64,000 nt of DNA from Acidobacteriota bacterium (GCA_019639235.1 JAHBSG010000004.1:155828-219827); one strand, 5' to 3'. Positions 1 through 9,515 are shown, counted from the stretch's first letter. Notes: generated by a model from the sequence alone, not told the origin. A program made the numbers and translations.

Positions 1-264
1 GCCGAGGCCGAAGCGAAGAGAGGCGGGGTTTTCGATACCCTCCCCGCAAATCTTGCGTCCGTTTATAACCGGCTTGTACAGCGGAGCCGAGATGGCATTG
101 CGGTCGCAGAGGTCGTCAATGGCTCGTGCAGTGCGTGCTTCATCTCACTTCGTCCGCAGGTCCAGGTCGAAGTGCGGCGAATGGACAGCATTATTACTTG
201 CGAGAACTGTACGCGGATTCTTTACGTCCGGGCAAAACTAGAGCAAAGCGAGGCCGCTGCCTGA
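1..264 (+). CDS. C4-type zinc ribbon protein, C-terminal fragment
   Basis: Reading frame 1 is open from the first base to a TGA at 262-264, so only the last 87 residues of the gene are present. The tail carries two cysteine pairs, CSAC and ITCENC, around FISLRPQVQVEV. This is the closing zinc ribbon of the zf-RING_7/C4 zinc-ribbon family, whose members usually have a long N-terminal coiled coil; that part would lie upstream of the window. The molecular role of the family is poorly known (nucleic-acid binding is often assumed). It converges on the minus-strand S9 peptidase, with a hairpin between the two stops. Confidence 0.75.
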   Translation, partial: AEAEAKRGGVFDTLPANLASVYNRLVQRSRDGIAVAEVVNGSCSACFISLRPQVQVEVRRMDSIITCENCTRILYVRAKLEQSEAAA

Positions 265-292
265 AAGGCCTCGAAAGTTCCTCACAAAGCGG

Positions 293-322
293 GCCTGCGG
301 AGAGCCATTGGTCTCCGCAGGC
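293..322. terminator. hairpin between convergent genes
   Basis: An exact 11-bp stem, GCCTGCGGAGA (293-303) and TCTCCGCAGGC (312-322), with an 8-base loop lies between the stop of the zinc-ribbon gene (264) and the stop of the S9 peptidase (346). Placement suits a bidirectional terminator, although the T-tract after it (CTCTTATT) is weak. Confidence 0.6.
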
Positions 323-345
323 CTCTTATTGTGAAATCCAAGAGC

Positions 346-2832
346 CTACGGCGTTCGCCGGAATTCGATCCTCTGTACGCCTTTTGGCTCCATTGTGACG
401 ACACCCTTTGCTGCCGGCTTGTCATCTACAATTAGGATCTCTTGTTCGAGTACCTCGCCGCGAAGCTTCAATGTGAAGACCATGACCGTCTCGTCGTTCT
501 TAAAGGTCACCACGAACGCATCGCCTAACACGCGTCCCGGCAGTCGCACGCCATTGCCTTCGTCTATGAAGAGATCGTTCGCTCCGTTTCCACGGCAGAG
601 TTTGTAGTCCTTTAGGCTCTTGATCGTGCTGCCCTCCATGTAGGTGGTCTTCCACCTAGTGCATTGGCCATCGGTCGATGGAAAGGCCCCGATCTCCATT
701 GTCACGTCAGTCGTCGGGGCATCCGGCTTGGATGGGAGCAGCTTAAGCTGGCCCTTCCATGTGCCCTCCCATTTCGCGATCATCGGCTTTGGCTCAACCG
801 GCAAATTCCTCACATATTTGTCGTACCAGGCAAGATATCGCTCATAACGGTCCCGCGCGTAGCTTGGCCTTTGGATGCCGTGATTCTCGTTGGGATAGAT
901 GATCAGCTGCGTGTCGACTCCGAGGCTCTTCAGAGCCTGATACATCTGTTCGCTCCCTGAGATGGGCACGTTAAAATCGCGTTCACCGCCGAGATACAGC
1001 GTCGGCGTTTTGATCTTGTTTGCCTTCAGAAACGGATAGCTGAGCTTTTGGTATGTTTCCCAGGATCTCGGCTCCCATGGTGGGCCGATCTCATTGTCAT
1101 ACTGAATGATGTATTGGTCCGCTCCATAGTAAGAAACGGTAAAGGCCGTACCCGCACCGCTTGTTCCGGCTTTGAACCGCGTGTCGCTGGCGATCAGATA
1201 ATTGGTGAGAATGCCTCCGTAGCTCCAGCCGCCGATCCCGAGCTTGTCCGGGTCCGCTATACCGATCTTGATCGCATGGTCGACGCCTGCAAGCAGATCA
1301 ACTACCTCGTAGTTTCCCCAATCCGCTGCGATCGCCCGCGAAAATGCCTTGCCGCGTCCCGAGCTTCCGCGATAGTTCACGGCCATCACTGCATAGCCGT
1401 TCGCCGCGAAAAAATGACGTTCTGCGCTGAAGTTGTATTGGTCCTGAGCGTTCGGTCCGCCGTGGATCCGCAACAAGAACGGAACCTTCGTGCCGCGTTT
1501 GTATCCGACGGGATAGGTAAGCAGAGCCCCAACTCGGGTGCCGTCTGGGCTGTCAAATTCGACACCCTCGGTTAGCGGGATATCCAATCCGGCAAAAAGC
1601 TCATCATTGTGTTTCGTAAGCTGGCGGGGCGAACCACGCTCGAACGCAAACACTTCGTTGGGACGGTCGGTTCGACCAACGAGCATTACGACGCGGCCTT
1701 TCGACCAGCTCCATGAACTGCCGACGAATGGCGGCGATGCCATGCGCTCGACCGAACCGCCTTCGAGCCTGGCGGAGGCAGGTATTACAGAACGGTCATC
1801 GATAACGAAAAAATGTATCCGAGAGCCGTCATCGCTGAATCTAATATCGCTGACACCGCGGTCGATGTCCTGCACCGCCTTTAGTCGCGACGGAGCCGCC
1901 GAGCCGTCCGACCGAACCATAGCAAGATGCGGCGTTTGATAGGCATCGTAGCGAATCTCGTCGTTCTCAAGATACGCAAGCCACCGGCCGTCCGGGCTCC
2001 ATTCAAGCGTCCCGCCTCTTACTCGGTTCGCGTCCGGGGTTACGGCCTTTTCGGTCGAGCCCGGTTTCGCATCCGCAACATAGATCTGCTGGGCCGGATC
2101 GCGGTCGGGATCGGCTTTGCGGTTGCTCAGAAACGCGATCCGCGTTCCGTCCGGCGACCATCGCGGAGCCGACTCGTCCCAATTGCCTTTTGTCAGCCGT
2201 TCGAACTTCTTCGACTCGATGTCAAAGATATTCACAAAACTCTTGCGGTTCGATGTCAGGTAGCCTTGGCCATCCTGCTTGAACTTATAGCGGTCGATGA
2301 CGATCGGTTTCGGCGGCCTGGCGGTTGATGGTGTGGCCTCCGGAGCAGGTGCGTCCGGGTCCGGGTCGCGAATCACCATTGCAAGGCGTTTGGAATCCGG
2401 CGACCAATCGTAGCCCTGTATGCCGCCTTTCGTGTCAGTAAGCTGCCTAGCTTCGCCGCCCCGAACGTCCAGGAGCCATATCTGGCTGCCTCGATTTGGG
2501 CCCGGACGTGACGAGATGAACGAAAGAAATTTGCCATCCGGGCTCCAACGCGGCTGGCTCTCGCTATCGGCCGGTGTGAATGTGATCTGCCGGGTTATTG
2601 TTCCATCGTAGCTCACCATCCAAATGTCCGAGCTCGAACGGTCGGCTTTCTCGTCTATCGATGAGACGACGTAAGCAACCCATTCCCCGTCCGGCGAGAT
2701 TTGAGGGTCGGACACATTCTTAATTTTGAATATGTCGTTGAGACTCATCGGCCGTTTTGCAGTTTGGGCCGTTAGGGTCAGCGAGAGTAAGAGGATTGAA
2801 AACGAAAAGGATAGCGTTCTGCGAAGTGACAT
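346..2832 (-). CDS. secreted S9 family peptidase (prolyl oligopeptidase type) with extra C-terminal domain
   Basis: An 828-residue serine peptidase of the dipeptidyl/acylaminoacyl-peptidase type that would release short peptides outside the cytoplasm. It starts with a signal peptide (hydrophobic residues about 8-22, ending LTAQTA). Several WD40-like beta-propeller repeats follow, each with an S-P-D-G turn (SPDGEW, SPDGKF, SPDSKR, SPDGTR, SPDGRW). The alpha/beta-hydrolase domain shows the nucleophile motif GGWSYGG, an acid site in GGERDFNVP and a histidine in NENHGI. The last 110 or so residues, after the usual end of the catalytic domain, form an extra segment beginning KWEGTWKGQL that looks like a small beta-rich domain; I do not recognise it. 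The gene stands alone on the minus strand. Confidence 0.88.
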   Translation of the reverse strand: MSLRRTLSFSFSILLLSLTLTAQTAKRPMSLNDIFKIKNVSDPQISPDGEWVAYVVSSIDEKADRSSSDIWMVSYDGTITRQITFTPADSESQPRWSPDGKFLSFISSRPGPNRGSQIWLLDVRGGEARQLTDTKGGIQGYDWSPDSKRLAMVIRDPDPDAPAPEATPSTARPPKPIVIDRYKFKQDGQGYLTSNRKSFVNIFDIESKKFERLTKGNWDESAPRWSPDGTRIAFLSNRKADPDRDPAQQIYVADAKPGSTEKAVTPDANRVRGGTLEWSPDGRWLAYLENDEIRYDAYQTPHLAMVRSDGSAAPSRLKAVQDIDRGVSDIRFSDDGSRIHFFVIDDRSVIPASARLEGGSVERMASPPFVGSSWSWSKGRVVMLVGRTDRPNEVFAFERGSPRQLTKHNDELFAGLDIPLTEGVEFDSPDGTRVGALLTYPVGYKRGTKVPFLLRIHGGPNAQDQYNFSAERHFFAANGYAVMAVNYRGSSGRGKAFSRAIAADWGNYEVVDLLAGVDHAIKIGIADPDKLGIGGWSYGGILTNYLIASDTRFKAGTSGAGTAFTVSYYGADQYIIQYDNEIGPPWEPRSWETYQKLSYPFLKANKIKTPTLYLGGERDFNVPISGSEQMYQALKSLGVDTQLIIYPNENHGIQRPSYARDRYERYLAWYDKYVRNLPVEPKPMIAKWEGTWKGQLKLLPSKPDAPTTDVTMEIGAFPSTDGQCTRWKTTYMEGSTIKSLKDYKLCRGNGANDLFIDEGNGVRLPGRVLGDAFVVTFKNDETVMVFTLKLRGEVLEQEILIVDDKPAAKGVVTMEPKGVQRIEFRRTP

Positions 2833-3025
2833 AATTTTATCGGGTGAATCGGCAAGCTGCCGAACGGAGCATGAGCGCGCCGCCTGGGCTTATTTTTGAA
2901 TTTGGTGAAACAACGGCATTGTTTGCGGATTTGATCCGAATGTCAATTTAGCAGAAGCTTTCTCATTGGCAGAAAGACTCGCCGATCGGAGCAAGGCACG
3001 TACAGAGCCGGTGGCCTACCATGAG

Positions 3026-4795
3026 CTATTTTGTCCAATCAGGGCTGATCGCAACGTCAACGTCGATCGGTACTGCCTTAACGAACTCACGCGCGGCGGA
3101 GACCATCGCGGTCTTTAGTTTCTCAGAAACGGATGTCGAGTCGGCCTCGTCGCACTCGAGCACGATCTCATCGTGAACAATGTTGACCAATTTCCCGCTG
3201 GTCCCGCGGAGCTCGTCATGAATAAGGCGGAGGGCTCGCTTGAGAATATCAGCAGAGGTGCCCTGAATCGGCATGTTCGTTGCAAATCTTCTCGCCGCTC
3301 CGGCCGCTGCGCGATCATTCTCATCGTATCGCAGTTTCAGGAGGCGTCCCGAGGCTGTACGGGCAAGCCGCGTCCGGAGAGCCGAGTCGCCGCTCTTGCG
3401 GAGATAACCGTCAAGGTCCGGATAGGTAGCAAAATATTTGCGAAGCGTGCCCTCGGCCTCGGCCTGCGAGAGACCTGTCATCGCTGCGAAACGAGCGGCA
3501 CCGAGGCCATAAACAACGCCGAAATTAAGCCGCTTGGCAAACGACCGCTGGTCCGGCGAGACGTCTTCCGCCCGTACATTAAAGACCTGGGCGGCTGCGG
3601 CGGCATGGAAGTCCACGCCACTCTGGAACGCGCCTATGAAATTCGTGTCCCCGGAGAACTCGGCGAGAATCCGAAGCTCGATCTGAGAATAGTCCGCGAC
3701 AATAAGCGTTTTCCCCGCTCCGGCGTGGAAGCATCGGCGGTAGGCGGTCTCGTGCGGGATCTGCTGAAGATTGGGGTTCGAGCAAGAAAATCTGCCCGTC
3801 GGCGCTCCGATCTGTCGGAAATCCGAGTGAACTCGGCCCGTTTTCGGATGAATGAACTCGAGGAAATTCTCACCGAAGCTGGTTAGCGATTTCTGCAGCC
3901 CCCTGTATTCGAGCAGCTTTGCGACCGGCGGATGCTCCTCGGCAAGCGGTTCGAGCACGGACGCACGCGTCGATTCCGGCACCGGAATGCCAAGATTCGA
4001 AAGTGCATCGTGTACCTGGGCCTGCGAGTCCAAATTGATCTCCGGTCGCCCGAATAATGACGATTGCGAGACTCCGGCAGAGAGCATTTCCTGAAGTTCG
4101 TCCGCCACCCTATCGCGCTCTTGCCGGATCGCTTCGATGTTCTCTCTCCAACGGGCCGCATCGAGGTAGAAGCCGGTCAGTTCCATGTCTGTAACCGGCA
4201 TCACGGCATTGAACTCGAGTTCGGCTACACGTGTCAGGCCGTCGGCCTCAAGCCTCTCCTTTAGTTGTGTGTACAGCGGAACAAGGATCGCGGCATCCCG
4301 AGCGGCGTACTCAAGCTGCAACTGCGAAAGTTCATCGGCCGACCAATCGCTCACCTGCTGGGTCTTGTCGAGTTCGGTGCCGATGAAGAACTGAACCACA
4401 TCGGCAAGTGAATGACGGCGGTCGGACTCGCCGGCGGCGATCAACTGGCTTGCCAGGTATGAATCGAAAATACCTCCGACCTCACAGCCAAGGTGGTGAC
4501 GTACCCATTTCGCGTCGAATTTCGAGTTATGGGCAACCTTTACCGTCCTCTCTGACTCGATCAACTCGCGGAGCGGCTCAAGGTCACGGTTCGCCCTAGG
4601 ATCGCTGCCAAATCGGCGAATGTCGATGATGACCGACCGCTTACCGGTACTGAATTGGACGAGTCGAAGTTCGCCTAAGTAAGGGTCGAGTTCGGTGGTT
4701 TCAGTGTCAAAGCCGAGTACCGGCTCTTTCGAAAGCTGTTCACAGACAGTTCGCAGGCTCTCCGCGTCCCCAATGAGTTCAAAAAAGACTTCCAT
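3026..4795 (-). CDS. polA: family A DNA polymerase with 3'-5' exonuclease, no 5'-nuclease domain
   Basis: Template-directed DNA synthesis with proofreading. Exonuclease motifs are intact: ExoI FDTETTELD, ExoII HNSKFDAKW, ExoIII YAARDAAI. Polymerase motifs are intact too: motif A DYSQIELRILAEF, the O-helix RSFAKRLNFGVVYG and motif C IVHDEIVLE. At 589 residues the protein begins directly with the exonuclease fold, so the 5'-3' flap nuclease of E. coli Pol I is absent. I start it at ATG 4795 (MEVFFELIGD); the frame stays open to 5032, but those 79 residues look nothing like the family. The Shine-Dalgarno is weak. A stand-alone flap nuclease elsewhere would be needed to process Okazaki fragments. 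Confidence 0.9.
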   Translation of the reverse strand: MEVFFELIGDAESLRTVCEQLSKEPVLGFDTETTELDPYLGELRLVQFSTGKRSVIIDIRRFGSDPRANRDLEPLRELIESERTVKVAHNSKFDAKWVRHHLGCEVGGIFDSYLASQLIAAGESDRRHSLADVVQFFIGTELDKTQQVSDWSADELSQLQLEYAARDAAILVPLYTQLKERLEADGLTRVAELEFNAVMPVTDMELTGFYLDAARWRENIEAIRQERDRVADELQEMLSAGVSQSSLFGRPEINLDSQAQVHDALSNLGIPVPESTRASVLEPLAEEHPPVAKLLEYRGLQKSLTSFGENFLEFIHPKTGRVHSDFRQIGAPTGRFSCSNPNLQQIPHETAYRRCFHAGAGKTLIVADYSQIELRILAEFSGDTNFIGAFQSGVDFHAAAAAQVFNVRAEDVSPDQRSFAKRLNFGVVYGLGAARFAAMTGLSQAEAEGTLRKYFATYPDLDGYLRKSGDSALRTRLARTASGRLLKLRYDENDRAAAGAARRFATNMPIQGTSADILKRALRLIHDELRGTSGKLVNIVHDEIVLECDEADSTSVSEKLKTAMVSAAREFVKAVPIDVDVAISPDWTK

Positions 4796-5257
4796 ATCGC
4801 TTTGTCGTTGCACACCAATTCTATCTGCCGCTCGTCCAATTTCAAATGACCCGAGGTAAACCTTATTTGTCGATTTACCAATCAGCCCATTTCGTCTATA
4901 CTCTTCTCGTATGTTCGAAGAACCGGGACCGATCCTGGTCGTTTTCGAACAGCACAAGTTCTTATTTTGTGCCCCTTTGCGGACACCCAAAAGGATCGAA
5001 AGTTTCGGTAGAGCGCTTCCTGAAAATGGCAAAGTCGCTCCCGGCGGCCGCGGCTAGCCCCGGCAATTGAACGAGTTTCTCAGTGGAAGATCTCATTATT
5101 TGCTACCGCTCGGGTCTCAACCGAGCCTGCAGCAGAACACCGGTCTATCCAGATTCCTTTGCCCCGGCGAAGGGCCTTTCCAACTCATTCGAAACACCCA
5201 GACCTTCTTTCATCCTTTGTCCGTTGACCGCACTCGGCACCAACGAAAGGAAAATCT
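4796..5257. other. intergenic region between divergent pol and RNase E/G genes
   Basis: This 462-base stretch must hold the promoters for both divergent genes. I see no convincing sigma70 box pair, RNA gene or conserved small ORF. Short frames on both strands look like chance. A purine-rich ribosome site (CGAAAGGAAAATCT) precedes the RNase start. Confidence 0.5.
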
Positions 5258-7936
5258 ATGGCTAAAGAGATGATCATCAGCGTCAATGGGCGCGAACGGA
5301 AGATCGCCATTATCGAGAACGGCAAGGTCTCCGAGTACTACATCGAACGCGGGGAGGAGAACTCCGGGATCGCGGGAAATATTTACAAAGGCAGGGTCCA
5401 GCGTGTGCTGCCCGGCATGCAATCGGCGTTCGTCGCCATCGGCCTTGAACGAGACGCTTTTCTCTACGTGTCAGACTTCTTTGATGAAGAAGAAGAGATC
5501 GAGCGCATCGTGATGGAAAAGGGCAAGAAGGGCTCACAGGACGAGGCAAAACGCGAGGCGAATGACCGCATCGAGCGGGCACGGGCCGAACGTGAAAAGC
5601 AAATGGAGTCTGCTCAGGAGATCGCCGAGCCGCTTGGCGAAACGGCCGAAGCGAAAGACGGCGAGGCGTCCGAGCCCGCGGAACGAAAAGGCCGCGGCCG
5701 CCGCGATCGGAAGGGTCGCGATGAGAAGCCGATCGAAGTCCAGGAGGCCGATGATTCCGGTACTCACGACGAGGATCTTGGCTATGTGGATGCTTCGGAG
5801 GTGGAGATCGAACTTGACGATACTGGCTTCGAGCGGATCGTTGATGAAGATGCCGAAACCGGCGAGATGTTCAAAGACGCGTATATGCAGGAGGCGATCG
5901 TTGATCGCGTCCGGGCGGTCGAGTTCGACATGGAATCAACCGATGAAGCGGAAGTTGGTTCTCTCCTCGACGATCTGGCGACGGATGCACCGGGTTTTGA
6001 GCGGATCGCCGATGAGGAGGAAGAGGAAACTCCGGCAGTAAAGTCAAAGCCGGCCGCTCGATCCCGATCGAAGAAGGGCGGAAAGAAAGCCGAGTCCGAT
6101 ACAGAAAGTGAATCCTTATCGGAAGAGACGGACGAAAAGCCGAAGAAGCGGAGTTCCCGTTCGGCCAAGACGGCGAAGACCAAGGACGAAAAGGAAAAAC
6201 CCGCAAAGGCACGATCGACCCGCTCGAAGAAAAAGGCTAGCACATCTGATGAGCCGCTCAAGGATGCGGAAGCAAGCGTAAAAGCTCCCGAGGAGAAGGC
6301 TGAGATGGCTGTTCGCCGGGGAGGACGCGGACGCCGCCGCGGCGGCAAATCGAAGTCGCAGGACGGCGAGGGCAAGTCGTCAGACCTTCTTGGCTTTGAG
6401 GACGTTGATCCGGAACGCGAAGCACCGGCCGAGAACACTGCCGAGGCGGCCGAGGTTGCTCCCGACGAGGCTCCGGCCGTTGAAACGCCCGAGCGAAAAT
6501 CGAACGATGTACCGGCTGACGGCGAGCAGGGCGATGCATCAGCAGGACAAGAACGGAACGGTCGTAGCCGACGTCGGCGCGGTCGCGGGCGCGGACAGCA
6601 GCGTGAGGATGGACAGCAGGACGGAGCCTCCGATTCGCGGCCTTCACGGCCCGAGCGTTCAGAACGATCCGATAGGGGAAATCGCGGTGACCGAGGTGAC
6701 AGGGGCGACCGCAGGCAGCCGACGATCTCGGACCTTCTTCGCGAAGGGCAAGAAGTTTTGGTCCAGATCGCGAAGGAGCCGATCGCCAAGAAAGGTGCTC
6801 GCATCACGTCCCATATCGCGCTTCCAGGCCGGTTTCTGGTCTATATGCCGACGGTCGAACATCTTGGTGTTTCGCGTAAGATCGAGTCATCAAGCGAACG
6901 GGGCCGCTTACGTACGCTGATCCAGCGTATCAAGGCTGAGGAAGATGTCCCGTCAGGCGGATTTATCGTTCGAACAGCCGGCATTGGTATTTCCGAAGAA
7001 GACCTGCGGCAGGATGCTCGTTACCTGGTGCGAACCTGGCTTGACATCAAGAAAGCGTCTGAAAAGGCAAAGTCGCCGGCAATGGTCCATCAGGACCTCG
7101 ATATCATCCAGCGGCTGCTTCGCGATCAGCTTTCGGACGATTTCACAGCGATCCGTGTTGATAGCGAGGAAGAATATCTGCGGACGGTCGAGTTCATTAA
7201 CCGGATCCAGCCGAAAATGGTCAATCGCGTCAAGCTCTACACGCGGGACCAACCGATCCTCGAGGCATATGGCGTTCAGGAAGAGATCGACAAGGCGCTC
7301 AAGCCGCGTGTGTGGCTCAAATCGGGCGGATATCTTGTGATCAACCAAACCGAGGCGCTCGTTGCGATTGACGTCAATACCGGCAAATTTGTTGGCAAGG
7401 GCAATGCCCGGCTTGAGGACACGATCACGAAGACGAACATGGAGGCCGTCGATGAGATCGCCAGGCAAATAAGGCTTCGCGACCTCGGCGGGATCATCGT
7501 CCTAGACCTGATCGATATGGAGGATCGCCGCAACCGGCACAAGGTCTCGCAGGCACTGCAGGCGGCATTGGCAAGCGACAAGTCACCGACGAAGGTGCTC
7601 TCGTTCAACGATTTCGGGTTGATAATTATGACCCGGAAACGCGTCAAGCAATCGCTCGAGCGGACGATGTGTTCGCCATGCGAATATTGCGAAGGTGCGG
7701 GATGGGTGAAATCGCCGCAAACGGTCTGTTACGAAATACTCGCTGAGGCTCGCCGGCTCTCGAAAGAAATGGAAGACGTTCGGGAAACTGCCCTTCGCGT
7801 TCACCCCGAGGTTGCAAGCGCTCTTCGCACGACCGAGCGTTCGGTGCTTGAAGAGATCGAAGCTTATCTTGGCTACGTCGATCTGACCTCAGACCCGCAC
7901 GTCCATCAGGCACAGTTCGATTTTGCGTTCATTTGA
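5258..7936 (+). CDS. rng: ribonuclease E/G family protein with a large disordered insert in the S1 domain
   Basis: Endoribonuclease for mRNA decay and rRNA processing. Residues 1-75 match the start of RNase G/E and the first S1 strands (GNIYKGRVQRVLPGMQSAFV). Residues about 76-486 are highly charged Glu/Lys/Arg-rich sequence with no fold I recognise. The S1 domain then resumes at ISDLLREGQEVLVQ and runs into the catalytic core (IESSSERGRLR). The metal site is present (DVNTGKFVG near 704, DLIDMED near 750), as is a zinc-link-like CSPCEYCEG near 804. Without the insert the protein is about 480 residues, the size of RNase G. The insert contains several RGRGRR and GRRRGG stretches that could bind RNA. 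It stands alone, with a good ribosome site and a strong terminator. Confidence 0.92.
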   Translation: MAKEMIISVNGRERKIAIIENGKVSEYYIERGEENSGIAGNIYKGRVQRVLPGMQSAFVAIGLERDAFLYVSDFFDEEEEIERIVMEKGKKGSQDEAKREANDRIERARAEREKQMESAQEIAEPLGETAEAKDGEASEPAERKGRGRRDRKGRDEKPIEVQEADDSGTHDEDLGYVDASEVEIELDDTGFERIVDEDAETGEMFKDAYMQEAIVDRVRAVEFDMESTDEAEVGSLLDDLATDAPGFERIADEEEEETPAVKSKPAARSRSKKGGKKAESDTESESLSEETDEKPKKRSSRSAKTAKTKDEKEKPAKARSTRSKKKASTSDEPLKDAEASVKAPEEKAEMAVRRGGRGRRRGGKSKSQDGEGKSSDLLGFEDVDPEREAPAENTAEAAEVAPDEAPAVETPERKSNDVPADGEQGDASAGQERNGRSRRRRGRGRGQQREDGQQDGASDSRPSRPERSERSDRGNRGDRGDRGDRRQPTISDLLREGQEVLVQIAKEPIAKKGARITSHIALPGRFLVYMPTVEHLGVSRKIESSSERGRLRTLIQRIKAEEDVPSGGFIVRTAGIGISEEDLRQDARYLVRTWLDIKKASEKAKSPAMVHQDLDIIQRLLRDQLSDDFTAIRVDSEEEYLRTVEFINRIQPKMVNRVKLYTRDQPILEAYGVQEEIDKALKPRVWLKSGGYLVINQTEALVAIDVNTGKFVGKGNARLEDTITKTNMEAVDEIARQIRLRDLGGIIVLDLIDMEDRRNRHKVSQALQAALASDKSPTKVLSFNDFGLIIMTRKRVKQSLERTMCSPCEYCEGAGWVKSPQTVCYEILAEARRLSKEMEDVRETALRVHPEVASALRTTERSVLEEIEAYLGYVDLTSDPHVHQAQFDFAFI

Positions 7937-7967
7937 TCGCGTCACGAAAGCAACTGATCAAAGAAAG

Positions 7968-7992
7968 AGCGGCCCGTTGCGGCCGCTTTTTT
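7968..7992 (+). terminator. intrinsic terminator after the RNase E/G gene
   Basis: Stem AGCGGCC (7968-7974) with GGCCGCT (7981-7987), a 6-base loop and a run of Ts follow the stop at 7936 by about 30 bases. Confidence 0.88.
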
Positions 7993-8038
7993 ACACGTCC
8001 TTTCCTCAGCATTCCTTGACATCAAATTTAACGGCTCA

Positions 8039-8833
8039 TCAAAGTTGAAGGCTCTTCCTCAGGTCTTTTGCTGCTGCGGGTTTGTTGAAGTAATCGTCGG
8101 GGATTCGGGTATTGAACTCGACGGATTCATAGTTGATACGCGAGGTTTGCACGCCGTTTGTTACACGGTCGATGATGAAGGGCGAACGTATTCCGCCGTT
8201 TTCGATGAACTGGGCGTATCGGTCTTCTTCCACAACCTCCTCGCCGTCCGGGTTCAGGCGTTTTGAGATCGCCTTCATCGGCGTGCCGTCGTCAGCGATC
8301 TCAAACTCGACGACAAACCCGTCATCGTATGTCAGCCTAAGCACATCATTGCGTTTGCCGAGCGATGCCGGCCGCCGGCCCGCGTACTTGAGCGTTGCTT
8401 TCCCCCGCCAGTGCCCGCGGAGCAAGCCATCAAGGCTGACGCGCATTCCGCGTTTGAAGTTGGCGATCTGAACCTCGTTCTGGTCACGGATCGCCTCCAT
8501 ATTCCCGTCATAAAGCCAGCCGGAATTACCGACATTGGTCTGGACGGTCACGACCTTGCCCGCCTTGAACTCTGTGCGTTCGGTATCCGGAAAAACGATG
8601 ACGTCATGGAAGGATTGGAAAGAGATAACCGCCCCATCCCGAAGAACGCTGAACTTGCCCCGTCCCACTTGGTTCTTAGCACTAAGATACTTCTCGCCGC
8701 CGACGAAGTTGATCGCCTTACGAAGTATAGTTTCCGGGTCGGTGGCCTCGGGCGACTGCCCAAGTGTTTGGGCCGGAATAAGCAACAAGCTAGAAAGAGC
8801 AATGAAGAGTAAGCGAGTTCTAACTGCGAACAT
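8039..8833 (-). CDS. secreted protein of unknown function, LolA-like in outline
   Basis: A 264-residue protein with a signal peptide (hydrophobic residues about 8-22, cleavage near TLGQS). The mature part runs ILRKAINFVGGEKYLSAKNQVGRGKF... and is rich in beta strands. That layout recalls periplasmic outer-membrane lipoprotein-sorting (LolA/LolB-like) folds that bind acyl chains, but I see no diagnostic motif, so the family is a guess. Its start lies 6 bases after the stop of the TonB_C gene upstream, so the two are very probably one transcript. Both products are expected in the cell envelope. Confidence 0.65.
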   Translation of the reverse strand: MFAVRTRLLFIALSSLLLIPAQTLGQSPEATDPETILRKAINFVGGEKYLSAKNQVGRGKFSVLRDGAVISFQSFHDVIVFPDTERTEFKAGKVVTVQTNVGNSGWLYDGNMEAIRDQNEVQIANFKRGMRVSLDGLLRGHWRGKATLKYAGRRPASLGKRNDVLRLTYDDGFVVEFEIADDGTPMKAISKRLNPDGEEVVEEDRYAQFIENGGIRSPFIIDRVTNGVQTSRINYESVEFNTRIPDDYFNKPAAAKDLRKSLQL

Positions 8834-8839
8834 AACTTT

Positions 8840-9490
8840 CTAAATGACGTATTCGATCACCATTGTAACGCCCGTTCGGCGGCCATTCTTGAGCACCGCA
8901 GGCTTGAACTTTACCTCGCTGACGGCGGCATCGAGTTTTCGCTTGAGGTCGGCGGGCAGCTCCGTCAAGTATTGAAAAACATAAACTTGCCCCTCGGGTC
9001 CGAGAAAAAGTTCGACTTTCACCCGGCCATTTGCTGCTTGCGGGAGTTCGCTCCGCTTGATGGCCGGCCGCGGCATTGAGGTGATCTGTGCTCGGGTCTC
9101 GATGTCCGGATCGGAATTGGCGTAGTAAAGCGAGAAGCGATAGCTGACCGTTACAGTGACGTCCACCGGTACCCCGTCGATCGTCTTCGGCCGGAAGCGA
9201 AGCCTGCGAGCCGATGAAATGGCCTGTTCCGTCAATCCATGCGGAAGGGTCGAGAGCGGCGTGACCTCGCCAATGGTTCCATTCGCCTTGAGTTCGACCT
9301 GAAGGCTAACGACGCCCTGCACCTCATTCTCACGAGCCTGAAATGTATAAGGAGCCCGCGGGGTGTCGAGGATCTGATGCTCGCGTATCCGTGGACCGGT
9401 CGCTGACGGAGCCTGGGCGTCAACTTCAAGAACGACGCTGAACGCGAACAAAACTCCGAGTGCAATGAGCAAAATAGATCTGATAGGCAT
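8840..9490 (-). CDS. secreted protein with two TonB C-terminal-like domains
   Basis: A 216-residue protein with a signal peptide or N-terminal anchor (residues 4-25). Two TonB_C-like units follow. The first runs from about 50 to 122 (VQGVVSLQVELKANGTIGEV ... RRLRFRPKTIDGVPV). The second runs from about 146 to the end (NGRVKVELFLGPEGQVYVF ... VKFKPAVLKNGRRTG). Both show the family pattern of a G-x-V strand, a later [RK]-F-[RK]-P motif and a closing beta strand. TonB_C domains usually contact outer-membrane receptors, but in this phylum many stand-alone copies exist with no proven transporter role. It is co-transcribed with the gene 6 bases downstream. Confidence 0.78.
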   Translation of the reverse strand: MPIRSILLIALGVLFAFSVVLEVDAQAPSATGPRIREHQILDTPRAPYTFQARENEVQGVVSLQVELKANGTIGEVTPLSTLPHGLTEQAISSARRLRFRPKTIDGVPVDVTVTVSYRFSLYYANSDPDIETRAQITSMPRPAIKRSELPQAANGRVKVELFLGPEGQVYVFQYLTELPADLKRKLDAAVSEVKFKPAVLKNGRRTGVTMVIEYVI

Positions 9491-9515
9491 AAAAGTGAGG
9501 GAAAAACCTCCGAAA

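Noticed and set aside
5782..6807. A 341-codon minus-strand Ser/Arg-rich frame
   Set aside because: It is the complement of the Glu/Lys-rich RNase insert; codon-position bias supports the plus-strand reading.
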